Source: Volvox africanus (taxonomy: Eukaryota > Chlorophyta > Chlorophyceae > Chlamydomonadales > Volvocaceae). Taken from it: DNA of 64,000 bases. Where the stretch lies: positions 5,676,501 through 5,740,500 of the forward strand of contig BSDZ01000094.1 in NCBI GenBank assembly GCA_030268105.1, given 5' to 3'. The notes under the pieces are model-generated. The model was not told the origin of the DNA, made no database searches, and saw only the letters and a program-made list of their open reading frames with translations. Position numbers and translations under genes: made by a program. This document shows, one piece after another, positions 25,901 to 36,863 of the stretch (within the stretch, counting starts at the first letter, position 1; every line of letters starts with the position of its first letter).

Positions 25901-28900
25901 CCAGGTGAGGAGCAGGCTGAGGTTGTGCTCCATTACAGCTTCGGTTTGCGCGCTTTGCAGCATTGCCGTACAGCCGTATACTAAATTTATCAGATAAACT
26001 TAACGGGTTCCAACCATTGACGGTGCGGGGTGCACCCCTGACGTCCTTTCCTCCACACACTGGGAAGCCAGCCCGAAGCTGCCCTTTCCAAACTGGACCT
26101 GTGTTCTTTTGTGTGGTGTCCCTGCTTGGGACGTAAAGAGACGAACGTAAGGTCCACCTACCCGTGTTGACCACTTGTGTGTGTCTCCTTACCACTGCCC
26201 GGGACCCCCAAACACCCTCTCTCTCCCTTCCCCCTCTCTTCGTAAGACACCAGACTCAGGTACAGCTCACGACTACTATTGCCTGCACGCTCCCACGTGT
26301 TTTCCGCTGCACCCTCCCAGTCCTCCACCAATCTCTGGGAGGATCTGCCCCCTGATGTGATGGACTCGGGGCTGTCCATTCACAACAGCTGCGTCCGCGG
26401 GTTGTTATCCAAGCACCACGGCTACGAGTGCCACACAGAGGGCGACTCATTCGTTTGCGCCTTTCCGACCGCAGTACAGGCAGTCAGCTTTGCACTCGAG
26501 CTGCAGGTGCGTGTGTCTGCGTCCTGCTTGTGTCCCCTCTGGTGCCATCCGAGCTTGAGGCCGTGCCGTGTTATGTGTTTAGTGCACGCGACGATTCCGG
26601 ACGTGACGCGATTTGGGAGCGGCCACTAGCGTCCACCGCAACCCTCCTTGGACCTCTTGTCACATCATTTTGCCCCTCCCTGGACCTCTTGTCTCATCAT
26701 TTTGCCCCTCCGTGAATCTCTTGCCTCATCATTTTGCCCCTCCCTGGACCTCTTGCCACGTGGGGACCACCAGGTGGCCCTCATCCATCTGCCATGGCCG
26801 CAATTGCTACTGCAGCACCCCGAGTGCGCGTGTGTGTATCAGTCCTCGAGCGCAGGGCCGCCGGGTAATGGCGGTGGTGGGGTTGGGGTCGGAGGTGGGG
26901 CCGGTGGTGGGGTTCGGGGCGGGAGCGGTGTTGAAGGCCCTAGCAGCGGCCTGGCCTCACCCGCCCGCAGCCACACGGCCCTGTATCTGCACCCTTTGAT
27001 GCTCCTCGCTCTCGTTCATTCCCGAGGCCAATCGTACCATCCCCTCGCCGCCGCTGGGGCCGGAACTGGCGGAACTGGCGGAAGTGGCGGAGGCGGAGGC
27101 GGAGGCGGATCCATGAGCTTCCGGGAACAGAGCACTGTGGCGTCCGTGGCCGAACTCCCGGACCTGCTTCCGGGGCCTTACTTGACCCATGCGGAGGGCA
27201 GCATGTCGGACCGTGTCCCGTCGGAACGTTCAAGAGGTGGGAGGCAGAACAGCACGCGCTGTGCGATAAATCCCTTGCGTACAGCTGGGGCGTTGGCAGC
27301 ACCGGTAGAGACGTCGGCCCCATCGCGAATGCCGACGCCCAAACAGGCGGTAATTGACAATGAGCCCGGCAGGGGCGACATGATGCTAGGTTGGATTGCC
27401 GCGGACGTGGCCACCGCTTCCGCAGCTGTCGTTGACGCGGCAGTAAGTGCTAGCACAACAGCGACCGCCACCGGTGCTCCGGTGGCGGCGGTGGCGGCCG
27501 CGGCAGCGGCAGGAGGTACCCTCACTTCTGTGGCTATGAGCCCCCTTACGGTGCCGGCCGCCGCCACAGCTGCTCCGACCGCAACTCGGGCGCCAAGCGC
27601 GAGTCTGACTGCCACCACTACTACCCTTACGATTGCGCTGCCATCGGCGTCAGGGGTCAGCTGCCACCAGCTGTCGGGACGATTTCTGGTTTTCAGGTGG
27701 GAATGACCCGACCTGGTGTAGAGCTCTTAGGGCTGAGGGGGGAATGGACTGTGTGGAAGGAATGTGCTGTTAATTGTCACTGCCATTTCCTTTCCTTTTC
27801 TTTCCTCGCCGCTTCGCCGCTGATTGCTATCGGCGACGTCACGCCCACTGAATCTGCTGCCTCCGTACAGACGTTGCTGCTATGGCTGGTGCCGTCAGGC
27901 CGTCACATTATGCCTGTCTTCCTGAGGCGCTTCCTCTTGGGCCTTATTATCGAAAAAGACCGCCCCCTCCCCGTCCGCTTCGTCGTTCCACACACAGGGG
28001 GTTTCGAGTGCGTGTGGGAATTTGCAGCGGGCTGACTCCCGGACGGGACCTGGTCTACTGTAAGGACCTTAGCCGCCGTACAGCTTACTCGGGGGTGTGC
28101 ATGCAGGTGAGGGGAGTGGGAGAGAGGAGGTCGAGATTGTGTGTTTGGCCGGGGCGTTGGGATGTCCGGAAGTGGGAGGTGTGGTGGGGGGAGACACCTG
28201 GGCGGGACGGAGTGAAAACTGCACCGTTAGGTGGATGTGTGGGTCGGGGTCGGGGTCGGGGATGACCTCATCGCTTTGCACAGATCCCAGCTGTTGGGAC
28301 GAATGCACTCTCTTGCCGCCGCCGCCAGTCCTTTGCCTGCCTTGGCAAACTGTCCTGTCCATTTTACCGCCTGAGGCCCACGTCCCCGCGTCCATCGTAT
28401 TCCCCAACCGGCCACCGTGGCTTCCAGCTGACCAAGATGATCAGTGACGCGGCCCTAGGGGGGATGGTGCTGATGTCGGGGTCCGCAGCGGAGCGACTGC
28501 TGCCGTTGCCCCGGAGAGACATGCCGGTGAGGGAGGGTGATGTGAGATGGGAAATGCCGGCACAACGACGAAGACCGGAATTGGCGAGTTGTGAGAATAG
28601 GCCAGCAAACTTCGTTCCTAACTAAGGCGAGCGGTAAAGCGGGAAGTGCTGTACATGCGAGTAGTACATACGTCGGTGAGGGCGGGGAAATGGGAGGGGG
28701 GAGGAGAGATCAAATGTGCTGCATCTGTGTTTCATATACGCCTTCAATTCCTTCTCCTCCTCTTTGGCTAAGCAAACGCAGACACAACTAAACGCGCAGG
28801 GCCTAATCTTATGGCACAAGGGCCGGTTCAAATTGGTCAACAAGGACAAGAACTGCAGCCGCAAACCCGCTGGTGTCCAGCCCTCCCAGACGAGGTCCCA

Positions 28901-31020
28901 GACACCCTCCCAGTACCTGTCCCTCCCCACCCCAAGTGACTCATTCAACTGGCTGCGTCGCACCTCCCTGGGTGCCAGCTGTGAGATTCAAGACCTCTAC
29001 CAGGCCATGCCCAGCTCCCTGGCGGCTCGGCAGCCGCTCCTGGACCAACTGCCGCTGAGGACGGGGCCTCAGCTGCTGCCGGGTGTGTTGGCGGCGCCAC
29101 TCGGCAACGTCACGTTGGCGCTGGTGCAGGTAGGGCTAGCAGGATTGGGTCGCAGCCATCCACTCATGGGGTACCTGGCTTGGGCTTATGATGCAGGTTA
29201 CATCGCCTATGGGATGTAATGCAGGACGGTCCAGTCGACGGTGGTCAATGTGGCCGCTGCGAAGATGAACCGCAGCAATCGGCAATAACGGAGACAACGA
29301 AGTAGAGGAGGTGACCGCTTCCTCTTCCTCTCTTTCCCTGTCCTTTGTGCGCGCTCACGGCAATCACTGCTGGAATGCTTGCAGTGCTAAGGGGGAACGA
29401 AAGCAAACTGAGTGAAGGAGGCCATCACAAGAATTGTTTGCAGGTCATGAGTAGTATAGATAAGATGCCGTTCACTTTCCGTCTTCTTCTTGACCCTCCT
29501 TGACCCCTTGACCCTCCTTTGTCGCCGTCCAAATCTTCTCCTTCGGGCTGGTGCTGCTGCTGTCCATCTGGTCGGCTGCAGGTGGTCGGAGTCACCACTC
29601 TCATGGCCTGGGACGGTGCCGTCGCCCGGGAGTCTCTCAACTTGCTATACAGTACGGCGCTGGCGCAGCTGCGAATGGCTGGGGGCTACCCAGCTGAGCT
29701 GGATGCGGGGAGCGGCCGCATCCTGGCAGCTTTCACATCGGCGGTGGGTCGATCCCTTTCCCCAAGGGCCGACTCGGGCTGACACAGCGCTGCTAGGCTG
29801 AAGTCATTGCCGGCAGCGAATGCACTCTCATCCGTCTCCAGACCCCCTCTGGATGTCCTTCTGCCCAACTCGCGTGCAGAAGTCTGCGTCGGCTGCCGCG
29901 CGTGTCCTCCGCCCTTTCCTGATCCCTCTCACCCCTCCTCATCCCGGTCCCGGTTTCAGCTAGAGCTCCTTATCCGGTGCTGTGCGTGTGTTTTGCTGTC
30001 TAATCCCGACCGCCACGTCTCTCCGCAGGTCTGCGCCATTCGCTGGCTGCTGACGTTGGAGGAGGACCTCAGGTGCAGTGTGGTGTGGCCCCAGGACCTG
30101 TTGCGGCATGAGCTAGGGGAGGAGCTCATTGTCACAATGCCAGCCCCTGAGGAACTTCCCGGTCCGGGGGCGGGGGCCGCGTGGCCACGGAGTGCCACCC
30201 GGCCAAGCGGCAGTTACCGGGAGGTTTCAGCTGGGTCCCAATCTCCCCAGGGGAGCGGGGGAGCTCTCAGTAGCTTTCTGGCCAACAGTTTTGGCGGTAA
30301 TGGCAGAGGCATAGGCATCAGCGCCAAACAGATGGTGCGGGGACGACAGCCTCCTGCCGTACACTCCGGGGTACTTCCCGGTGCCCTGGGGCCGAGACGA
30401 AGTCGTGTGGGTGGCATTTCACGCCACCGCGTTACACCGGAATTTGTACGACGTTCTCTATCAGACAGCGGGTATTTTTATGAGGAAGTGCCGAGGGGGG
30501 CGCGGCCCGAGACTCCCGTTGAATTGGAGACGGTGGAGGCCAAAGGGGAGTCGGAAGGGGAGATGGTACGGAGAGATGGTACGGAAGCTCTCTCCACCGT
30601 TCCGGATACGGATCCGGGTCTTGCCAGTGATCCCAGTAACAGCCTTGTGACACCAGGACATCCCACGGCCCCCTCGCTGGATCCTGGATCCGTCTCCTTG
30701 CCCCTTCCCCTGCCCCTGGCGCTCTCCATGCCGTTGCCTGCGCTGGTGAACCTGCCGTCTGGGCCTCTGCAACCACCCTCCCAACTGTTGGCCGTCCAAA
30801 CTGCAGCATTGGCAGAAGCCGGTGACACTGCTCTTGGCGCCAAGGACACGTCCAGCGTACGGAATGACGCCTGCGCAATTCACTCGGCGCCGCTGACCAC
30901 CCTGGAGTCACGAAGGGCCCAATACGCAGCTCCTCAACTGTATAGCCGTGAAACACATTCGCCGCATTATCTCGCCCCACCGGTGCTCGGCCCATCGGTG
31001 AATCTACGGCGAGCAGCCGC

Positions 31021-31052
<32 letters not shown>

Positions 31053-31539
31053 GACCGGGGCCTGCGCCCTATGCGATAAAGACTGCTCTGCGGATGTTTC
31101 GCGTGAGAGGAAGTAGCGGCCTGTGCCCGCCGCAACGAGCCGCGGACCTGCTGCCGGTCACATCACCTAAGTCCGCGGGCAGTGGGCGTAGCAGTGGGCT
31201 GCGTGGCACTAGTGAGGCTATGCGCGGCAGCTCCATGTACCAGCTGGGTCGGCTAGGCCAGGGGCAGGGGCGGGGGCAGGGGGCCTCGCTCCCCGCAACT
31301 GGGGACGTAGAGGCGCCCGGGATGGGTCCGGCCGTGGCTGGCCCCTCCCGGGCCTCCACCCTGACGTATCCGCGCTGCGAAGCCTCCCTGGGGGACTCCT
31401 CGCTGACGGGCTCCATGAGTGCCAGCCTTAGTCAGCGGCACTGCTGCTCTATCAGCAAAGCTGCCGAGGGAGCGTGTGGTCGCGGTGGTGCCCCGGCCGA
31501 CATTGAAGAACCCTCCAGTCACGGTCGCTCCGCACTGGC

Positions 31540-31586
<47 letters not shown>

Positions 31587-31587
31587 G

Positions 31588-31618
<31 letters not shown>

Positions 31619-32479
31619 GAACAGCAACATCAACAGAAACAATTTAGTCATCAGCAACACCCTACTCGCGGTGATGAGCCTGAATTGCACAGCCGCAAAC
31701 CTGGATTGAGTCACCGAGGGGGTGGTGGTCGACATAGTCTGGACATACGCAGCGAGCAGCGCGGTTGCCAGCTGTTGCCCTCCAACGAACCAGGAGGTCT
31801 GGCCGGGGAGGATCTCCCGCCGTCACCGGTCACTGAGAGATCTGCACCGCAGCAGCGTCTACTTCGTGGCCTGCGAGTGAGGTGCGCTGCGGAGGCGGGC
31901 TCCTTCTACCACGACGGCAGCATCAGTGCGGCGCGTCTGTACCGCGAGCAGCACGGCGGGCGGCCCTACAGTCGATTGGTACGTCTGTGCGACGGTGCGC
32001 CAATAGGTCAGGTGGTATGTTCCTCCGCCGTCGGTAAGAGCATCCACAGAGCGGCGACAGCGGGGGATCCTGGGGCTCAGCAGCTGCTGCTGACACCGCT
32101 GTCGTGCTTCACAGCTGTCGCATCACCTTGTACGGCCACGTGCCCGGCAGTGCCGATCGGGAGCAACATGGCGCGGCAACCATCACCAGTGCCAGTAGCA
32201 AGTCGCAAGGTTCATCCGGTGAATGCGGCGGGTATCACAAGCGGCGATTGGGAAGTGCAGGCGGCGGCTGCGGCGGCTGTGCTGGGGACCTGGGATCACT
32301 TAGAGGCAGAGGACTCATCGGGGTTGGCGGCGGATGGTCACATCTCCCGGGGAAGAACCGCCGTGGACATGGACCTGGGCCATATCCCCCGGGGGCAGGT
32401 GTCGAGTGCCGCCTGGGTGTGCAATTGGTCGGGAGGGGCGACGGCGACGGAAGCGTTGCGCGCACCGTGCAGGTGCTGA
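19948..32479 (+). CDS. Receptor-type nucleotide cyclase: SBP_bac_1-like ectodomain, one TM, two class III cyclase domains
   Basis: Exons, phase-checked: 19948-20138, 20247-20349, probably small exons near 20862 and 21107-21264, then 21351-21489, 21754-21872, 21958-22043, 22246-22330, 22742-22909, 23206-23325, 23605-23731, 24037-24233, 24951-25220, 25533-25904, 26321-26506, 26774-27696, 27998-28106, 28428-28526, 28800-29129, 29582-29743, 30029 to about 32479. The N-terminus has a signal-anchor-like hydrophobic segment. The ectodomain matches bacterial extracellular solute-binding proteins (VVGIPYSADVPILFWR, then DLFLEMGLRVPQSWEEALAL). The TM helix VLALAVAAATVSVTLMGAVT is in exon 25533-25904. 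Cyclase domain 1 keeps both metal Asp residues (ITDIQ/SSTNLWE and TEGDSF). Domain 2 (VVGVTTLMAWDGAVA... HELGEEL... GQVVCSSAV) lacks them. Gly-rich and poly-Gln insertions of roughly 250 and 600 aa interrupt the two domains. The product would be cAMP or cGMP if active. The 3' end is uncertain. Confidence 0.8.
23323..23439 (+). repeat. 39-bp tandem triplication at an exon 3' end, each copy carrying a splice donor
   Basis: Three perfect copies (start points 23323, 23362, 23401) of a unit beginning CGGGTGAGGCAGGGGAGG. Each contains the CGG/GTGAGG donor that ends exon 23206-23325 of the cyclase. The unit is 13 codons long and open in the exon frame (VRQGRLGLPPKDR), so use of the second or third donor would add 13 or 26 residues without a frameshift. 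Confidence 0.92.
24573..24950. repeat. Hexanucleotide (CACCTG/CACCTC/CATCTG) minisatellite in a cyclase intron
   Basis: About 375 bases of degenerate six-base units lie in the intron 24234-24950, abutting the acceptor CTGCAG of exon 24951-25220. Every unit ending in CTGCA resembles an acceptor. The unit length is a multiple of three, so long reading frames (His-Leu, Cys-Thr-Ser, Arg-Trp and Gln-Val types) stay open on both strands; these are artefacts. Confidence 0.93.
26649..26759. repeat. 32-bp tandem repeat in a cyclase intron
   Basis: About 3.5 copies of a unit of the form TGGACCTCTTGTCTCATCAT plus TTTGCCCCTCCC, with few mismatches. It lies in the intron directly before the exon starting at 26774 and forms much of its pyrimidine-rich 3' part. 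Confidence 0.88.
31541..31632 (+). repeat. CAG/CAA/CAC poly-Gln/His tract within the cyclase coding sequence
   Basis: Sixteen CAG codons, then Gly, four His codons and a CAA run followed by mixed Gln/His/Glu codons. It encodes the Gln-rich core of the large insertion in the second cyclase domain. Pure CAG at the start suggests length polymorphism. Confidence 0.9.
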
Positions 32480-35010
32480 CGGATAGCATCGTCACCATGG
32501 GCCAGGATGATGAGATAAGGATGATGAAAATGATAGACGTGAATACATGTGCGTTTGCAATTTGTTAATGAAGACAGTGCAGGTCGGGTCTCCCCCTGGC
32601 CATCAGCAAAGACAACGAAAGGGGATCGCCCTGCGAATGCTGCAGGTATGCCATGTGCGCCCTAAACGGCTCCACTGCTGTCACTACGCCTCTGCGCTCA
32701 CACTCTGATTACATGTGCCGCTAAATAATGCATGTGGGCGATAAGGCTGTGGGCGACGGTCTGGACATCGAACGGGATGCAGGCTGGACTTGTGTGTCTA
32801 TTCTGCCGCCGGTCGCATCTGCAGGTTGGGGTTCAGTCTCACGGAGTCGTGCCGGCGGCGGCTGGGTTAAGTTGCAGCAGCAGCCGGACCGGATGTGGGC
32901 GGTGTCGTTGCGGTGCTCTCACTGGGACTCCGTGAAAAAGAAAGAGCGGACCTTAACTCTTCGCTGTACTCGCGGTGCTGATGTGGTATAACTGGCTGGT
33001 CAGATCTAGCTGTCCGGATAACACGACGTTTTTTTGCATGTTTAGCTTTCCTTCACTTCCTCCCCTCCGGGACGAGCTCATTAGCTGGCATCTGCATTAT
33101 GACATGAAGATGCGCCTGCGGATTGCTAATTGCGAATTGTGCGATGCCAGCTCACCTGCACACGAGATGACGGCATTGGGAACTACTACTGCTCCATCGG
33201 AAGGTGTCGGAAGCACTGCGCTGTGATAAGGAGGGGGGGCTCTGAAGGTGCGCAACCCGACGAGCAACCTGGCGTCCGTGCCCGCTGTGTCCGCCCTTTT
33301 TTGTGCCCCCTATGAGCTGCCTATGGAGGTAGCTTGCCGTGCTGCTGTATTCTTTCATTGGAAACTGGACTTCGTGACGAGTTGACACCTGTGTGTGTTT
33401 TGATGTACGAATGGACTCCCCGAAACGTGATCTCGGATCCTGATTAGAGAATAAGTTCAGTGCAACGCAAGGAAAACAGTGAGCTGAAGGATCGGAATCT
33501 TTCCATATGCTGAAACAAGCCACCCGTTTAAGAAGCAAGTGCTTCGTGAGCTGTATTGCGGCACAACTGCTAAGAGCACGGGAAGTCTTCATGCATGCAT
33601 ACATGTAAATGCATTCGGAGCCAATCAGCAGTGGGGAAGTCGCTTGCTTGGAAATGCTGCTGCAAGTGCGTTCCCGATTGGCCTTGGAAACAGCTAGGAA
33701 GCACGATGCGACAACGGAGGACCTGATTACATGAGTGCTGATACACCTGCTGCCCATATTTTGTGAGTCCCAGATTGGTTGGATCAGTTCACGGAATAAG
33801 GATACCAGGGGAGGATTGCTCTCCGTCCAGGGAGCATATTGAGGCGAGATTTGTGCAGGTCCGGGCAACATGGGTCAAAGTGAAGAAACAATGTTCTCCA
33901 AACATGCATCGGCTCAAAAACCTTGCCTTTGTGCACTTGGTCTAAAGAATGCAGTCTAGTGCACACTTCGCAGCGCCCAGTGTGCATTCCAGCATAGGCA
34001 TAGGCATACATCATGTACGACAAAACGGTGATCCCTATTAGATGTGCTGTCAAGTTATCCCCAGTTACCAAAGCTGCCCCCCGGGTTGGCCCCCGGGTTG
34101 TCTCTTGTTACTGAAAGGCGAGAGGTACATAACTGGCCACAAATATAGCATTTTGTACGACGATAGAAAAGTTATGTGGTACATTGATATTCAACTGCCG
34201 CCAAGGGAAGGTAATGAGACCATTCAAGCGTGCAACGTCAAAGATGCATATTCGCATAGGTGTACGCCAGTTCACTGACACACTTCCATGGTTTCTGTAA
34301 ACGTTTGCCCCAGCAGTAGGCGTCGCAGGTGGGAGCACTGAAGCAGCTAGCGGGATAGGAGCAGCAAGAGGTGCCGCTGCATACAGTTGTAGTGCAGTGC
34401 GCTGCAGAAGTTGGCGGCACTGCAGCAGCTCGCGACGCCATGGGAGCTGCGGCATCAAGGAGTTTGTGGCGGTTCGAGAGTTGGCTGCGCCTTAGGAGCT
34501 GGCGGTGCCAAATCTTGGGAAAACATTATGAATGCTGGTTATAAACTGCGATTATTTTTAAGTTAAGTTGTTGTTGGTCCATTAATAGATGGATTTTGGG
34601 TCCACTCGACGTGTGGGCTGTGCGCCTGAAGCGACGCAGACATCATCAGCGCGATTTCTGTAGGAAGTCCACGCCCTAAGAGCCTGCGCTTGTGTATGTT
34701 TCTTTTTGACATCCCAATAAAATTTAAAATTAAGATTTGTAAGCCGCCAAGTAAGCACTGAAAAGCTGGGCACACGCCCGTCACTGCCCTACCTAGTATT
34801 ATGGAGTCTAAAGGACATCTATTGAAGTGCTTGCGCCTAAAAGATCAAATTCTTTCGGCGATCGGCACGGCACGCTTAACTCGTCCCATGGCCAATGTAC
34901 GGGGAAATTATTGCCTTGACGACAAAGATACGTACTTTGTAGATGATATCAATTGTATAGCCTTGCACTCGATGTAGACGAGATCTGTTATATCTAGCTG
35001 ATGCATCAAT
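32480..35010. other. Region between the cyclase and MED6 genes
   Basis: The first 500 bases may still contain cyclase exons: an open stretch 32583-32645 is flanked by CAG and GTATGC, and another from about 32826 runs to a stop at 32991, but neither matches a family. A TGTAA motif lies at 33604-33608. The rest shows no gene; a fragment with repeated GCAGC/GGCGC triplet-like structure lies at 34330-34510. Confidence 0.45.
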
Positions 35011-36863
35011 ATGGACCAAATAGACCAAACCGGCCTGCAAGAGTTCATCCCGGCATGCGCGTCGTGGTTTCCGCTCGACCGTTTCAAGGCTCTGGCTTAC
35101 TTTGAGCAATCCTCTTTTTTTGCGGCGGCTGGGCGAGATGCAAATGGGCAGATAGTCACCATCAACAACACTGAAGCGCGGCTCGCAGGCTTGGACCCTG
35201 CAGTTCCAGGAGTGCTGGAGTAAGCATACGCATCGTCTGGATCATAAATCTGTGCATTCAGTGCTTGGACCTTTACGGGGAAGAGGCATGCTGTGGGCTG
35301 CAGGAGCTTACCGCCTGGCCGACCTGAATTCGTACTTGAAACAGCTCAAGAGCCAAATGCTTTTGTAATTCGTAAACAGGTCGGCGCTGTTGTTTTGTGC
35401 GCACATGGTAATGGGCGCTTGATAGCAGGTGTCTGTCGTGGGTTGAAACAATAATTGTGCTGGTGGTCTCGATTTCGTGACGTATACGTAGCTCAATTCG
35501 TCTGCAGGTGCGAGTAAGCGCGAATCCGTTGGAGCGACCCGTGGTCCATGCCTACTACTACGTCGCGAACAATAAAATTATGCAGGTAGCTATTTCTTCT
35601 ATAGTTGAGGCGGGGCGTTGAAGAGGATTTTGTTGAAGCGGATTGTCTTTTTGTGTGGGGGTAAGTCAACGTGTGTCTCAGCATCCAGCTGAGACGATTC
35701 TCGACTCTCATCGCCTCCATGTTCCCTGTCACCTCTCTTCACCCCCTCAGGCTCCCTCTGCGCATCAAGTTAGCCACGCCCGATTGCAGCGCTGTACCTT
35801 TGCTTTGCAGAACGGCTTTGCCCGCCTGCAGGCTGATCTGGAGCCCCTGACCCGCCAGGCCAAGCAGCTGGCTCGGCAGGCAGCGATAGAAGAGCAACGA
35901 CAGCAGCAGAAACGAAAGCAGCAGGCGGAAGGACAGCCTCAGCGAAAAGGAGAAGAGCAGGTGCAGGGACAAGCACGTGGAGCTGCTGGGGAGGCCACGG
36001 TGGCTGCTGCCGGGGCACCGCCGCCGTCGCAGCAGCAGCCGCAAGGCCCGACCAGAAGGGCTGATGGTGCCCCGGGTGGAGTCAGTACGTTGTCCAGATT
36101 TCAGCCGTACGTCACATCAGTGGATCTCGAATCGCCTTCTCTTGGGACGCTGCGGGCTCCGCTAGCGGTCCCTCTGCCGGAGGTCATGGCTGCAGCTGCG
36201 GCGGCACCGGTCACGACGGCCAGGTTAGGGGCCGGGGGAGTGCCCATACGCCGGCACCTGACAGATGCGGACCGGGAGCGCTGGAATAAGCTTGACCGCA
36301 TTCTCTCGAACCAGTTCCGCTCCTTGCAACGGTATGTCGCGTCGTGTCATGGAAACCCGGGCATCCCTAGGGAATGCCGCTCCGGCGGTGTGGGCAGGAC
36401 TGGGCTGATTTAAAGTGGCAAAGCATTTTGCGGACTCATGTTCTGTAACAGAGGGGCGTATCGTGTAGTTGTCTGTGCCTGTATCCTGGGATCGGGTCTG
36501 GTATAGGGAAGTTGTGAAAAGCACCTCCCTGGCCCAAGGTGGTGGAATGAGATATAAAGGCTTTTGAAGTTTCAGCCATGTAAGCCCCCTGTAAGGAGGA
36601 GATTCGACACTGAGCATCTGTAACTCCTGATAATCGCTCCCTCCCCTCCTGAGTCCCGAGTCCCGACTGACGCCCGAACCTCTTCCCATTTTTACATACG
36701 GCCCCATATGGCTCCGCACAGTATCACGTACACGGCGTTGCCGCCGGAGTATCTGCAGCGCCTACACGAGCAGATGTACGGGCCTCCACCTGCAGCACCC
36801 CCGCCCACCGCGCCGACCACCGGTACTACAGGGAGGGATGCGACGGCGGCTGCGGCGAAATAA
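35011..36863 (+). CDS. MED6: Mediator complex subunit 6
   Basis: Subunit of the Mediator head module, which bridges transcription factors and RNA polymerase II in the nucleus. Five phase-consistent exons: 35011-35219, 35304-35379, 35508-35585, 35751-36331, 36722-36863, for 361 aa. The Med6 core is visible in order: SWFPLDRFKALAYFEQSSFF, then EFVLETAQEPNAFVIRKQ (exon 2, the family's FVIRKQ motif), VVHAYYYVANNKIMQ (exon 3, the YY...G/N-IYQ motif), and AHQVSHARLQRCTFALQNGF (exon 4). The N-terminal start at 35011 is at the usual distance from the core. After the core there is a Gln/Lys/Arg-rich helix (residues about 150-190) and an Ala/Pro-rich linker typical of algal proteins. The last exon is short and ends in a Pro/Thr/Ala tail. 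The gene stands alone on the plus strand with no obvious functional link to its neighbours. Confidence 0.88.
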
